Assembly: GCA_023229575.1 (NCBI GenBank) | Contig: JALNYZ010000031.1 | Coordinates: 1-49,270, forward strand | Direction: 5' to 3' | Length of the DNA stretch: 49,270 nt | Origin: Prolixibacteraceae bacterium | Lineage (GTDB): Bacteria; Bacteroidota; Bacteroidia; Bacteroidales; Prolixibacteraceae | Shown here: piece after piece, positions 8,447-16,594 of the stretch | Layout of the letters: the number at the start of each line of letters is the position of its first letter | How positions within the stretch are numbered: the first letter of the stretch is position 1 | The notes under the pieces: model-generated | Databases searched by the model: none | Told to the model about the DNA's origin: nothing | Seen by the model: only the letters and a program-made list of their open reading frames with translations | Program-made: the position numbers and the translations under genes

Positions 8447-8701
8447 GATAATATACTGCTATCTTATTATATGGCTATATCTTGAATTAACCCAATGATG
8501 TTGCAGTTCCGGTATTGAAAATAAGGTAATAAGGTTTAGGTCAGGCGGTAAGTCGGTTTTCTACTAAGGTTGCCTTCGAAAATAAGGTTTGACAAATCAT
8601 GATCCCTGCCGGTTATTGACCCCTCTGACACGACCACGTACAAATCCGGAGTATGTTGACTTTCTTACTATTTTTGTTAACTTGCATCATATTTTCAGGA
8701 T
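8447..8701. other. Divergent intergenic region without a visible gene
   Basis: This is the right part of a 309-bp gap between the DUF4143 ATPase gene and the divergent MNT/HEPN pair. No open frame with a family motif is visible. The word AATAAGGT recurs (at about 8520-8590), which gives a weakly repetitive look. A -7 box for the toxin-antitoxin pair lies at 8669-8676. Confidence 0.4.
8669..8676 (+). promoter_or_regulatory. Candidate -7 box of MNT/HEPN operon
   Basis: TATTTTTG matches TAnnTTTG and lies 25 bp before the ATG of the nucleotidyltransferase gene. No TTTG-like -33 element is found at about 19-21 bp upstream, so this is a weak call. Confidence 0.3.
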
Positions 8702-9022
8702 ATGATTGATTCAAATAAAATAAACGAAATCGTTTCAAGGATTGCAACCAGGTTCAATCCCGAGAAAATCATTTTATTTGGTTCTTATGCAAATGGAATA
8801 CCCAAGCATGATAGCGATCTGGACTTGTTGATTGTTCAAGAGACAGACCTTCCAATACACCAACGAGGATTTGATATAAGAATGTCGTTGAGAGGCACAA
8901 TGATTCCAATGGATATTTTGATATATACAAAATCTGAGTTTAACTTAGAGAAGGATCGCAATCATTCTTTTTTAAATTCTGCCATGAAAAACTCAAAAAT
9001 ATTGTATGAGCGGGCAGATTGA
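8702..9022 (+). CDS. MNT-type nucleotidyltransferase antitoxin (MntA-like)
   Basis: A 106-residue minimal nucleotidyltransferase. The signature G-S-x10-D-x-D is present: G27-S28 in LFGSYANG, then D39 and D41 in SDLDLLIV, with a third acidic residue in the following strand (PMDILIY). Known MNT antitoxins neutralise HEPN RNases, in studied cases by AMPylating the toxin. The partner HEPN gene overlaps its 3' end by 17 bp, so the two are translationally coupled in the usual antitoxin-first order. All three metal-binding carboxylates are kept, so the enzyme should be active. Confidence 0.9.
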   Translation: MIDSNKINEIVSRIATRFNPEKIILFGSYANGIPKHDSDLDLLIVQETDLPIHQRGFDIRMSLRGTMIPMDILIYTKSEFNLEKDRNHSFLNSAMKNSKILYERAD

Positions 9023-9407
9023 AAATATTAATGAATGGATCGAAAAAGCTGACCACGATTTAGGTTCCGCTAAGATTATATATTTACATCTGCCAGATTA
9101 TTTTGACACAATAGCATTTCATTGTCAACAAGCTGTTGAGAAATATTTAAAGGCATTGTTAGTTTCTTATGGAATCGATTTTTTGCGCTCACATGATTTA
9201 ATTTATTTATTGGAGCTCCTTTCCGAAAAGGTTGAAGTCGAAGATTCAAAGTTCCAAAAGGCTTTTACATTAAATGGTTTTGGAGTGCAAATAAGATATC
9301 CAAACAAGATTATCAAATTGACAAAAGCAGAAATTGAGACTGCGATTCAAATTGCCGAAGAATTTAGAATGTTCTCAGTATTGATTATCGGAACCGACAG
9401 TAAATAA
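9006..9407 (+). CDS. HEPN domain protein (toxin partner of MNT)
   Basis: A 133-residue all-helical HEPN protein of the COG2250 type. The core F-H-C-Q-Q-A-V-E-K-Y-L-K-A-L-L (about residues 38-52) and R61-S-H63-D-L give the family pattern. The classical RNase motif of HEPN toxins is R-x4-6-H; here Arg and His are one residue apart, so this may be the subtype without the standard RNase pair, and toxicity is uncertain. It starts inside the MNT gene (17-bp overlap) and forms a two-gene unit with it. Its stop is followed by a convergent PAP2 gene. Confidence 0.87.
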   Translation: MSGQIENINEWIEKADHDLGSAKIIYLHLPDYFDTIAFHCQQAVEKYLKALLVSYGIDFLRSHDLIYLLELLSEKVEVEDSKFQKAFTLNGFGVQIRYPNKIIKLTKAEIETAIQIAEEFRMFSVLIIGTDSK

Positions 9408-9530
9408 CCAAGGCCTCGTGCGGTTGAGGAAGGATCCACAACTTGAAGACATTGTCATTTAATTCTGTTCATTCTCCAATTCTGCAAATTCTGCTTCAGA
9501 CAACTTCTGTAAATCCTTCTTCAGACACCC
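9408..9530. repeat. Convergent gap with low-complexity TTCTG-rich sequence
   Basis: The gap between the HEPN and PAP2 stops contains a run of related words (ATTCTG, TTCTGC, CTTCAGAC, CTTCTG; about 9458-9527), with CTTCAGACA occurring twice. It resembles the simple-sequence spacers found at other convergent junctions in this window. No gene is visible. Confidence 0.4.
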
Positions 9531-10694
9531 TCAAAAAGCGCATCGGTAACTCAACCCTACCCCTCCGTTCCCATACGTGAAAGGCATCACCGAGGCATTC
9601 TTTCCCCAAAGGGCAGCTACGCCGCTCCGGGTTTCGGTGTGGTGACCGCGTGCGAGGGCGATTTTGCCGCAGGTATAGCCGATGGCAATGGCAACGGGAT
9701 AGTCGCCCGCCCAGTGAACGCCGTTGTGGATCATGGCAAAACCGCACAATCCCAGGAGGGAGTAGCCGATCGGTTTTACCCATTTGTTGGTGGGATAGTT
9801 GCCGGCAATGATGGTGATGGTGGCCATCACGGTAGCAAAATGGCCGGATGGCATGGCATCGTAATATGAGACATCCCGCTGGTATTTGGCTGGATTGGTA
9901 AAGGGATGCCAGACTCCGCCCGGCTGGGTCGCCTGAAACGGGCTCTCCCTGCCTGTGATCCTCTTGATGGTCTGTACCGTTATGGCCAGCGTAAAGAACA
10001 TCTCGAACAGCTGTGAGGCTGTCTGCCGGGCACGGTAATCGTTGGTGGTAAGCCCATACCCCAGGAAACTGGAGGCTACCAGGATACTGGGCCACCCTTC
10101 CCCGATAAAATAAAAGCCGGAATTGAGGTTTTCGGGGAGATCGATGAACGGGATGGCCGCTTTCCCCACCCTGAGTTCGACCCTGCTAAAATTGCGGGCA
10201 GGATCTAAACCAACATAATTTCCAAAATGGTGGACCGCATCTGTAATCTGCTGATCGAAGGCAACCAATGCAACCGTTCCTCCCAACAGAAGCGCCAGAC
10301 TTTTCAGGTTTTCCTTTTTGACGGTGGTTTTGTAGAGTCCGGCAAAATCGGAAGGTATATTGGTGACGAAGGCAAAAGGCCGTGGCTTGTAAAAAATCAT
10401 CCGGTTGGTGGCGTTCAGGTCATACACCTGCGCTTTGACGGTTCGTTCGCCCTTCTTGTCTTTCAGCACAACCGTAGTATCACGACGGCCATCGGCAAGC
10501 AAGGCTATGGGTGAGATCAGCAGCAGCAAAAAAAGAAAGATACATGCCCTAAAAGCTGATCTCTTATGTAACTCTAATATTTCACGCAAAGGACGCAAAG
10601 GAAGACGCAAAGGACGCAAAAAAGTCAGAACTGAACTTTGCGCTCTTTTGTGGTTTTTCTCTGCGTCCTTTGCGTGAAATATTTTGCTATTCAT
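9531..10694 (-). CDS. PAP2-family membrane phosphatase with repeat-encoded N-terminus
   Basis: A phosphatidic acid phosphatase type 2 family enzyme, 387 codons from the ATG at 10694. The acid-phosphatase signature is present: K244-R..G-R in KRITGRESPF, P282-S-G-H285, and a third motif H-N-G-V-H-W-A-G-D-Y-P-V-A near residues 335-347. It probably dephosphorylates a lipid phosphate or isoprenyl pyrophosphate at the outer face of the inner membrane. A hydrophobic leader (about residues 49-68) precedes the mature domain. Codons about 5-40 lie inside an intergenic-type palindromic repeat (10576-10683), giving the odd sequence LRPLRLPLRPL. No in-frame ATG follows before the leader, so either the repeat now encodes the N-terminus or a non-ATG start is used downstream. 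Confidence 0.85.
   Translation of the reverse strand: MNSKIFHAKDAEKNHKRAQSSVLTFLRPLRLPLRPLREILELHKRSAFRACIFLFLLLLISPIALLADGRRDTTVVLKDKKGERTVKAQVYDLNATNRMIFYKPRPFAFVTNIPSDFAGLYKTTVKKENLKSLALLLGGTVALVAFDQQITDAVHHFGNYVGLDPARNFSRVELRVGKAAIPFIDLPENLNSGFYFIGEGWPSILVASSFLGYGLTTNDYRARQTASQLFEMFFTLAITVQTIKRITGRESPFQATQPGGVWHPFTNPAKYQRDVSYYDAMPSGHFATVMATITIIAGNYPTNKWVKPIGYSLLGLCGFAMIHNGVHWAGDYPVAIAIGYTCGKIALARGHHTETRSGVAALWGKNASVMPFTYGNGGVGLSYRCAF
10576..10683. repeat. Palindromic 'CGCAAAGGACGCAAAG' repeat inside PAP2 5' end
   Basis: Perfect 22-bp inverted arms (10576-10597 and 10662-10683) enclose a 64-bp loop. The left half contains tandem GACGCAAAG words. Similar elements occur at 12768-12856, 17784-17897 and 39511-39577, always in gaps, so this copy is exceptional in lying within the reading frame of the PAP2 gene. 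Confidence 0.8.
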
Positions 10695-10740
10695 TTACGG
10701 GTTATATTGATTAGGTGCTGATGGACTACCAATACCCATC

Positions 10741-12663
10741 TCAATTCCATTTGTTAAGCCTATTCTTGTAAACATAATTGGCGGATTGATAATAGGTAAT
10801 CGCCTCATTCAGCAAGCCCTGGTCTTTGGGGGCCACTTCAGTAGTTCCTTGATTGCGGTCAATTTTGTAATAGGTTACCTTCTCCTGTGGACTCAGAATG
10901 GTCAGACGGTCATTTTTGATGTATCCCAGTTTCTGGTAATTGGCAATAAAAGCGCGCTCCTCGGCCGGTTCCATTTTGATGATGTCTTTCCCGAAAAATT
11001 TGCTTTCGTAACTCCAGTTGAGCAAACCGAAAAGCGTTGGGGCCACATCGATCTGGCTGCAGAGTTTGTCTATTTTCTGAGGCGCCACCAATCCGGGATT
11101 GTAGATAATCAGCGGAATCCGGTAATCCATAAAAGGCAATTCCGCTTGTCCGGCGCTGCCCGCGCAATGGTCGGCCATCACCACAATCAGCGTATTGCCG
11201 AACCAGGGTTTCTGGCTGGCCTTCCTGATAAATTCGCCGATGGCATAGTCGCAATATTTTACCGCTCCCTCCCTGTTTTTCCCGGAAGGGATATCCACCA
11301 TCCCCTCGGGATAGGTAAACGGACGGTGGTTGGAGGTGGTCATGGCCAGGTTAAGGAATGGTTTCCCGTTGGCAAAAGAGCTGTCCGACTCTTTCAATAC
11401 CCGATTCAGGAGGTCCTGGTCGCACATGCCCCATGCATTGGCAAAAGTGATCTCCCCTTTGGTAAAATCGTTTTTGTCGATGGTGGAATAGCCATTGTTT
11501 TCGTAGAAAGAATTCATGTTGTCGAAATAGCCGTTCCCTCCGTAGATAAACTTGAGGGCATACCCTTTTTGTTTGAAAATCTGTCCCATGGAGAACATGT
11601 TTTCATTGTTGGCACGCTTGATGACGCTCTGTCCGGGTTTGGGAGGGGCGGAAAGGGCAACGGCTTCGAGGCCCCAGATGGTGCGGGTACCCACGGCATA
11701 GAAGTTGGTGAAAAGGAGCGCATGGTTGACCAGCGTATCCAGATGGGGTGTCAGTTTGCCCTTTTTGCTGCCGAGGTATTCGAGAAACTCCCCGCTAAGG
11801 CTTTCGACCGTAATAAAAATGACATTGTATTTCTTCTCCTCACCGGGATTGGAGATCAGCCTGGTAACATCAAACTGATCGGTTCCCTTGGCGCTGCTGT
11901 TCGCGCTCTTCAGGAGGATGTTCAAATCTTTAAAATTATCGGGGTTGGCCCTTTTGGCATAAAAGGTCTCATAATCCAGTTCATTGCTGAAAAAGGCGGC
12001 AAAAAGAGAGTAGACGCCGTTCTTGGAAAGCTCATTGTTGTAACGGTTTTTGCCCTTCTCTGCCCAGGTGTAGTTGACCGTAAAATAGGCCAGCAGCGGC
12101 AGGAGCAGCAGGAAAGGGGCAATTTTCATCCGGGTACGAAGGGCGCTTTTGCTTTCGGCAATGGAAGCCAGCTTCTTGTACCTTACCAGGAAATAGATAA
12201 TCCCAAGGTTTAATACCACAATGGCTGATACCAGGAAGGGGATCGGGTAGGATTGGTTGATATTCCCCAGGACCTCGGTGGTATAGACCAGGTAATCGAC
12301 GGCAATAAAGTTGTACCGCACGCCAAACTCTTCCCAGAAAAAATATTCCGAAACCCCATTGAAGAGGATGATAAAGAAGGTGACGAAAAAGAGGAGGTAG
12401 AGAAACCATTTTTTCAATGCCCGGTCGGTCACAAAGGTCAGGATCAGCACGATCGGGATCATGAAATAGGAGAAAGCGACCAGATCAAAAAAGAGGCCCA
12501 GGAGGTAAATCCTCAACAGTGGAAAGATCCCCATCTCTACTTCCCTAAACGAGAAACCCATCAATACTGTCCGGCTGACAAAGGCTGTCGCCAGAAATAC
12601 CACCAGCATCCACATAAGAATGCCGTATCTGGTGTTTGCTATTTTTCTAATTCTCTCTACCAT
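10741..12663 (-). CDS. LTA synthase-like sulfatase-superfamily membrane transferase
   Basis: A polytopic enzyme of the alkaline phosphatase/sulfatase superfamily, LtaS/MdoB-like, which moves a phosphoglycerol- or phosphoethanolamine-type group from a phospholipid to a periplasmic acceptor. About five N-terminal membrane segments precede the catalytic domain. The metal-binding Glu lies in IFITVESLSG and the likely nucleophile is T328 in GTRTIWGLEA; later motifs include VVMADHCAGS (D-H). I use the ATG at 12663 (640 aa). The longer frame to 12747 would start inside an inverted repeat (12729-12755 paired with 12875-12899) and adds residues that do not look like a leader. Its neighbour across the gap is a divergent operon with a second enzyme of this family. 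Confidence 0.87.
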   Translation of the reverse strand: MVERIRKIANTRYGILMWMLVVFLATAFVSRTVLMGFSFREVEMGIFPLLRIYLLGLFFDLVAFSYFMIPIVLILTFVTDRALKKWFLYLLFFVTFFIILFNGVSEYFFWEEFGVRYNFIAVDYLVYTTEVLGNINQSYPIPFLVSAIVVLNLGIIYFLVRYKKLASIAESKSALRTRMKIAPFLLLLPLLAYFTVNYTWAEKGKNRYNNELSKNGVYSLFAAFFSNELDYETFYAKRANPDNFKDLNILLKSANSSAKGTDQFDVTRLISNPGEEKKYNVIFITVESLSGEFLEYLGSKKGKLTPHLDTLVNHALLFTNFYAVGTRTIWGLEAVALSAPPKPGQSVIKRANNENMFSMGQIFKQKGYALKFIYGGNGYFDNMNSFYENNGYSTIDKNDFTKGEITFANAWGMCDQDLLNRVLKESDSSFANGKPFLNLAMTTSNHRPFTYPEGMVDIPSGKNREGAVKYCDYAIGEFIRKASQKPWFGNTLIVVMADHCAGSAGQAELPFMDYRIPLIIYNPGLVAPQKIDKLCSQIDVAPTLFGLLNWSYESKFFGKDIIKMEPAEERAFIANYQKLGYIKNDRLTILSPQEKVTYYKIDRNQGTTEVAPKDQGLLNEAITYYQSANYVYKNRLNKWN

Positions 12664-12728
12664 AATAACTTTACTGAGTGAGTCTCTCACCATGTTTGAG
12701 AAACTGATTAATATAGTTTTCGAAATCC

Positions 12729-12899
12729 CGGCAGGGCAATGTGTCATTAAGTTAACGAAATGCTTAGTGTTTCCTTTGTGTTTTCCTTAGCGACCTTAGT
12801 GGTTAAACTTTAAATTTCACCACTAAGGACACAACGGACTTCACAAAGGACACAAGGGTATATTAAATCAATATTCTTAACTTAATGGCATTGCCCGGT
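12729..12899. repeat. Nested inverted repeats between divergent genes
   Basis: An outer imperfect pair (12729-12755 and 12875-12899; shared words GGCAAT and CATTAAGTTAA) encloses an element of the same style as 10576-10683: CCTTAGTGGT (12794-12803) pairs perfectly with ACCACTAAGG (12819-12828), with CCTTTGTG/CACAAAGG words further out (12768-12856). The element lies in the leader of the LTA-synthase-like gene, which makes the upstream start at 12747 unlikely. Confidence 0.7.
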
Positions 12900-13054
12900 T
12901 GGGGGTCAAATATAAAAATACCGTTTTATTTATTCTGTTTTTTTTTCGCAGTTTAATTGAACCATTTTGGTAAATTTGAGTTATCTAGTTGAGGCCAATT
13001 ATTTTAACACACCTTCAAATGACAAACACCAACCATAGTCTACCACCCTTTATC
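12900..13054. other. AT-rich promoter region of divergent genes
   Basis: This part of the 391-bp gap between the divergent envelope genes is AT-rich and holds a TAnnTTTG box on each strand: TATATTTG on the minus strand at 12907-12914 and TAAATTTG on the plus strand at 12971-12978. No gene is visible. Confidence 0.4.
12971..12978 (+). promoter_or_regulatory. Candidate -7 box for YaiO-like operon
   Basis: TAAATTTG matches the TAnnTTTG consensus, 77 bp before the preferred ATG at 13055. A good -33 element at 19-21 bp spacing is not seen. Confidence 0.35.
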
Positions 13055-14284
13055 ATGAACTATCAAAAGCATTTTCTCACATTTTCCCTCCTTGTACTTC
13101 TTGTGTTTACTGGAATAATCGCCAAAGCGCAAACTTACCAGGAAGCCAAGTATCTGGCATACAAGGGTGAACGGGAGAAAGCACGTCAAGTTTGCCGCCT
13201 CATCCTGGCCAAAGAATACGATTCGGATGTAGCCGTTCTGATGGCCAGGACCTTTGCCTGGGATGGGAAATATGATTCGAGCAGGGTTGTGATTGCAGAG
13301 GTATTGAAGCGCTATCCGGCCCACTGGGATGCCCTGGATGCCATTTCCGATGTGCAGTATTGGGACAACAAATACGGCGATGCCATCCGCTATTGCGACA
13401 TTGCTTTGACCAAAGATGCGAAGGACGAACATTTCATGCTTAAAAAAGCCAAAATCCTCAATGCAATGGGAGATTACAAACAAGCTGCCGGCCAGCTTGA
13501 ATCATTGTTGCAAATCAATCCGGCCAATGCCGAAGCCAGAAAAAAACTCTTGGAAATCCGGCTCGACCAGATGAAAAACAGGGTGCGTCTCTCCTATTCC
13601 TACGATCTGTTTGAAAAAAAATCGAACAAAGATCCATGGCAGCTGGCCGCACTCTCCTATGGCCGAAAAACTTCCATCGGCCTGATTTACGGCCGGATCA
13701 ACTGGGCCGACAGGTTTGGATCTAAAGGTTTTCAATATGAGATGGATGCCTACCCCCATATCAGTGAAAACAATTATCTCTATCTCAACGCGGGTTACTC
13801 GGATCTGTCGATCTTTCCCAAAGTAAGGTCCGGGGCCGAGTGGTACCACAGCTTCCCCAAGGCTTTTGAGGGATCCCTGGGAATGCGGGCGCTCTTCTTC
13901 GCCAATTCCAATACCTACATGATTACCGGTACGGTTGGTAAATATGTTGGCAATTACTGGATTTCACTCAGGTCGTTCGTGACACCCTCCTCCACCGGCA
14001 CATCAGTTTCGGGTTCAATTCAGGCACGGCGTTACTTTGCAGACCCGGAAGATTACATCGGTTTGAGGCTGGGCTATGGAGTTTCACCAGACGACAGACG
14101 GTATGGGGATGTAAATTCAAGCTACCTGAAATTAAAGTCGCAATCCGCGAGGGTCGAATACAACCACCTTTTCAACAAAATCTGGACAACCAATCTAGGC
14201 TTCTCGCTGGCCAACGAAGAGTTTCCAAACCTGGGGTATGTTTTGAATTATACTTTTGATGTAGGAGTGACAAGATTCTTTTAA
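13055..14284 (+). CDS. YaiO-family outer membrane beta-barrel protein with TPR domain
   Basis: A 409-residue exported protein. The ATG at 13055 gives a clean signal peptide (hydrophobic core about residues 7-20, cleavage near AKA-Q); the longer frame from 12989 starts with TTG and masks it. Residues about 25-165 contain tetratricopeptide-like helical pairs (AKYLAYKGEREKAR, ALDAISDVQYWDNKYGDA, KILNAMGDYKQAAGQ). The rest is a transmembrane barrel of alternating aromatic strands with the YaiO-type segment P-E-D-Y-I-G-L-R-L-G-Y-G near residues 330-341, ending in a terminal Phe typical of outer membrane proteins. The next gene begins about 10 bp later, so it is probably co-expressed with an LTA-synthase-like enzyme; it may help export or display that enzyme's product. 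Confidence 0.85.
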   Translation: MNYQKHFLTFSLLVLLVFTGIIAKAQTYQEAKYLAYKGEREKARQVCRLILAKEYDSDVAVLMARTFAWDGKYDSSRVVIAEVLKRYPAHWDALDAISDVQYWDNKYGDAIRYCDIALTKDAKDEHFMLKKAKILNAMGDYKQAAGQLESLLQINPANAEARKKLLEIRLDQMKNRVRLSYSYDLFEKKSNKDPWQLAALSYGRKTSIGLIYGRINWADRFGSKGFQYEMDAYPHISENNYLYLNAGYSDLSIFPKVRSGAEWYHSFPKAFEGSLGMRALFFANSNTYMITGTVGKYVGNYWISLRSFVTPSSTGTSVSGSIQARRYFADPEDYIGLRLGYGVSPDDRRYGDVNSSYLKLKSQSARVEYNHLFNKIWTTNLGFSLANEEFPNLGYVLNYTFDVGVTRFF

Positions 14285-14294
14285 TTCAGTGCCC

Positions 14295-16385
14295 ATGGAT
14301 CATACACCGCCCTTTCAATACCTGCTTCGCCAGTCTGTCAAACGGTTCATCTCGCTGAGTCTGCTAATGACCCTCCTTATTATCCTGGTAAGGTTTTACG
14401 AGATCCTTTTTATCTCCGAAAAAGCTGGTTACCCGGCCGGAAGCGCCAGTGAAATGTTGTATGGAACCAAGTTTGACCTATTGCTATCTCTCAGATTATC
14501 TGCAATTTTATTGATACCATTTCTTCTCACTGATCATTTTAACATGAGGGCTGCCAGGATTTTTTTCGAGTCTGTCGCGGCAGTGGTGGTGGCAGGAGAG
14601 ATTTTGTTGCTGCAATATTTCGCTACCACCAGAATCCCGCTAGGATCGGACCTGTTGGGTTATTCAGCCGCTGAAATAAAACAAACCGTTGGAGCTTCAG
14701 GCCAGTTCAGTTTTGCAACCTTTGCCCCTCTCCTTATCTTTTTGGGGATTACCTGGTACCTTTTCCACAAAAGGTACTATTTTAAACTGCCGCGGCTGGT
14801 GATCAAACTTTACATCTTTTCACTGCTTTTCTCCATACTTCCAATTGGCAACTATAATCCGGATCCGGTCGATTACAAAAACGAGTTCGGCATGAACATT
14901 GCCGCCAACAAGTTCAATCTTTTCAGTGGGAGCATGTTGAGTTATTACAAGCAAAAAAACGGATCATCCAACTTTGAACTAAATGGCAAACCTCAGATTG
15001 CTGAAGATATAGCCGCTGATAGCATTCAGTTATCCAATCTGGACAATCCATTGGTTCTGAAATCCGGGAAATCCGAATCGCCCGGAAATCCGTTTACCTA
15101 TTTGAGTCAGGAATATCCATTTCTTCACAAGGAAACTACACCGGATGTGCTGGCGCCATATTTTAAACCCGGAACCACCGCACCGTCGTTCGTTTTCATT
15201 TTGGTCGAAAGTCTTGGGAGGGCATACAGTGGTGATGGCGCTTATCTCGGAAGTTTTACCCCGTTCCTCGACTCGCTTATGGCCAAAAGTCTTTATTGGG
15301 AGAATTGCCTAAGCACCTCGGGCCGTACCTTCAGTGTACTTCCATCCATGTTGGGCTCCCTCCCGTTCGGGGAAAATGGGTTTGCCGATCTGGGGGATAA
15401 AATGCCCGATCACCTGAGCCTGATCAGCCTCCTGATCAACAGTGCTGGTTATACCTCTTCTTTCTACTATGGCGGTGACACAAAATTTGATGCCATGGAG
15501 CCCTTCATGAGAAGACAGGGAACTTCAACAATCGTTGGGATCCATGATTTTGGCAAGGAGTACAAGCAATTGCCCTCTGACAAGAACGGATACTCGTGGG
15601 GATACGGAGACTTCGATATTTTCAAAAAATACCTGACGGACCTGAAGTCGCGCGAGACGGAAAAAAGGGTTGATGTGATGCTGACCCTCTCCATGCACAA
15701 TCCATTTATGGTACCTGACCAGCAGCATTACAACGATCTTGTAGAAAAACGGATGGAGGAGCAACACCTGACAGAGGAGCTTAGAAAATACAACCGCCAG
15801 TATGTTCCACAATTCGCAACCATGCTCTATTTCGACGATGCGTTGAGGTATTTCTTTCGGGAGATCGGCAATATGAAGAGCTTCGAAAATACCATTTTCA
15901 TCCTAACGGGCGACCACAGGATGCCTGAAATCCCTATCAGTACGCAGCTTGACCGGTTCCATGTGCCACTTGTCATTTATTCGCCTATGCTAAAAAAGTC
16001 GGAGGCCTTCAGCTCTATCGTGACCCATTACGATGTGACACCATCGTTACTGGCCTTGCTGAAAGATCGGATTCATCACTTACTTCCTTCAGTGACCTCT
16101 TGGATCGGTCATGGACTTGACACCAATCCATCTTTCCGAAGCCTGAATGAATATCCATTGAAACGTAATACAGGAGAGCTAACCGACTACATCAGCGGGG
16201 ATCATTTCATTTCCGGATCCACGCTTTACAAGGTCTACCCCGACCTCAACATCGAGCCGGAGAACAATCCTGCCCTCAACGACCAGCTTCAAAAACAGTT
16301 TGCCAATTACAAGGCCAAAAACAACTTTGCTACCCAGGGTAATAAGCTGATCCCGGACTCCATTAAAAAATACAACCGGCCTTAA
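14295..16385 (+). CDS. LTA synthase-like sulfatase-superfamily membrane transferase (second copy)
   Basis: A 696-residue membrane enzyme with about five N-terminal helices (to residue ~180) and a periplasmic sulfatase-fold domain. The metal-binding Glu is in FVFILVESLGRAYSG, the nucleophile is T345 in TSGRTFSVLPS, and a D-H pair lies in IFILTGDHRMPEIP. It differs clearly from the gene at 10741, so the two probably have different acceptors. The GTG at 14289 is possible, but the ATG at 14295 is preferred. It follows the YaiO-like gene by about 10 bp, forming a two-gene operon, and ends at a hairpin terminator shared with the convergent ompA-like gene. Confidence 0.87.
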   Translation: MDHTPPFQYLLRQSVKRFISLSLLMTLLIILVRFYEILFISEKAGYPAGSASEMLYGTKFDLLLSLRLSAILLIPFLLTDHFNMRAARIFFESVAAVVVAGEILLLQYFATTRIPLGSDLLGYSAAEIKQTVGASGQFSFATFAPLLIFLGITWYLFHKRYYFKLPRLVIKLYIFSLLFSILPIGNYNPDPVDYKNEFGMNIAANKFNLFSGSMLSYYKQKNGSSNFELNGKPQIAEDIAADSIQLSNLDNPLVLKSGKSESPGNPFTYLSQEYPFLHKETTPDVLAPYFKPGTTAPSFVFILVESLGRAYSGDGAYLGSFTPFLDSLMAKSLYWENCLSTSGRTFSVLPSMLGSLPFGENGFADLGDKMPDHLSLISLLINSAGYTSSFYYGGDTKFDAMEPFMRRQGTSTIVGIHDFGKEYKQLPSDKNGYSWGYGDFDIFKKYLTDLKSRETEKRVDVMLTLSMHNPFMVPDQQHYNDLVEKRMEEQHLTEELRKYNRQYVPQFATMLYFDDALRYFFREIGNMKSFENTIFILTGDHRMPEIPISTQLDRFHVPLVIYSPMLKKSEAFSSIVTHYDVTPSLLALLKDRIHHLLPSVTSWIGHGLDTNPSFRSLNEYPLKRNTGELTDYISGDHFISGSTLYKVYPDLNIEPENNPALNDQLQKQFANYKAKNNFATQGNKLIPDSIKKYNRP

Positions 16386-16407
16386 GTAATTAAAAATTAC
16401 AAATTAA

Positions 16408-16435
16408 AGATTACAGATTACAGATTACAGATTAC
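16408..16435. repeat. Tandem heptamer AGATTAC x4
   Basis: Four perfect copies of AGATTAC directly follow ATTAAAAATTACAAATTAAAG-like sequence after the LTA-synthase-like stop. The gap separates convergent genes. Related TCTGTAATTTTTAA words occur at 41358-41398. Confidence 0.7.
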
Positions 16436-16487
16436 GAATTATTGAGATTGAGTGAGTAATACATAGCAGTTGTTGTGATGACAAAAT

Positions 16488-16528
16488 AGAAAAAAGGATG
16501 TTCCGTATACCCGGTCATCCTTTTTTCT
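16488..16528. terminator. Bidirectional hairpin terminator
   Basis: Perfect 13-bp arms (16488-16500 and 16516-16528), read as AGAAAAAAGGATG and its complement, with a 15-bp loop. The A-run on one side and T-run on the other allow rho-independent termination from both strands, which fits its place between the convergent genes ending at 16385 and 16595. Confidence 0.8.
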
Positions 16529-16594
16529 CAGTTTTTAATTAGTGGCGCAAATGATTTATTGCCACATCATTTTTAATCTTTAATTTTTAATTTC

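Noticed and set aside
9496..10095. Minus-strand frame of 199 codons overlapping PAP2
   Set aside because: It is a shadow of the PAP2 gene in another frame; the PAP2 frame carries the family motifs.
10786..12213. Open frame of 475 codons on the plus strand
   Set aside because: It lies antisense to the LTA-synthase-like gene, has no family motif, and its open state follows from the codon use of the real gene on the minus strand.
12664..12747. Longer N-terminus of the LTA-synthase-like protein
   Set aside because: The extra codons overlap an inverted repeat and do not precede a leader-like sequence; the ATG at 12663 fits better.
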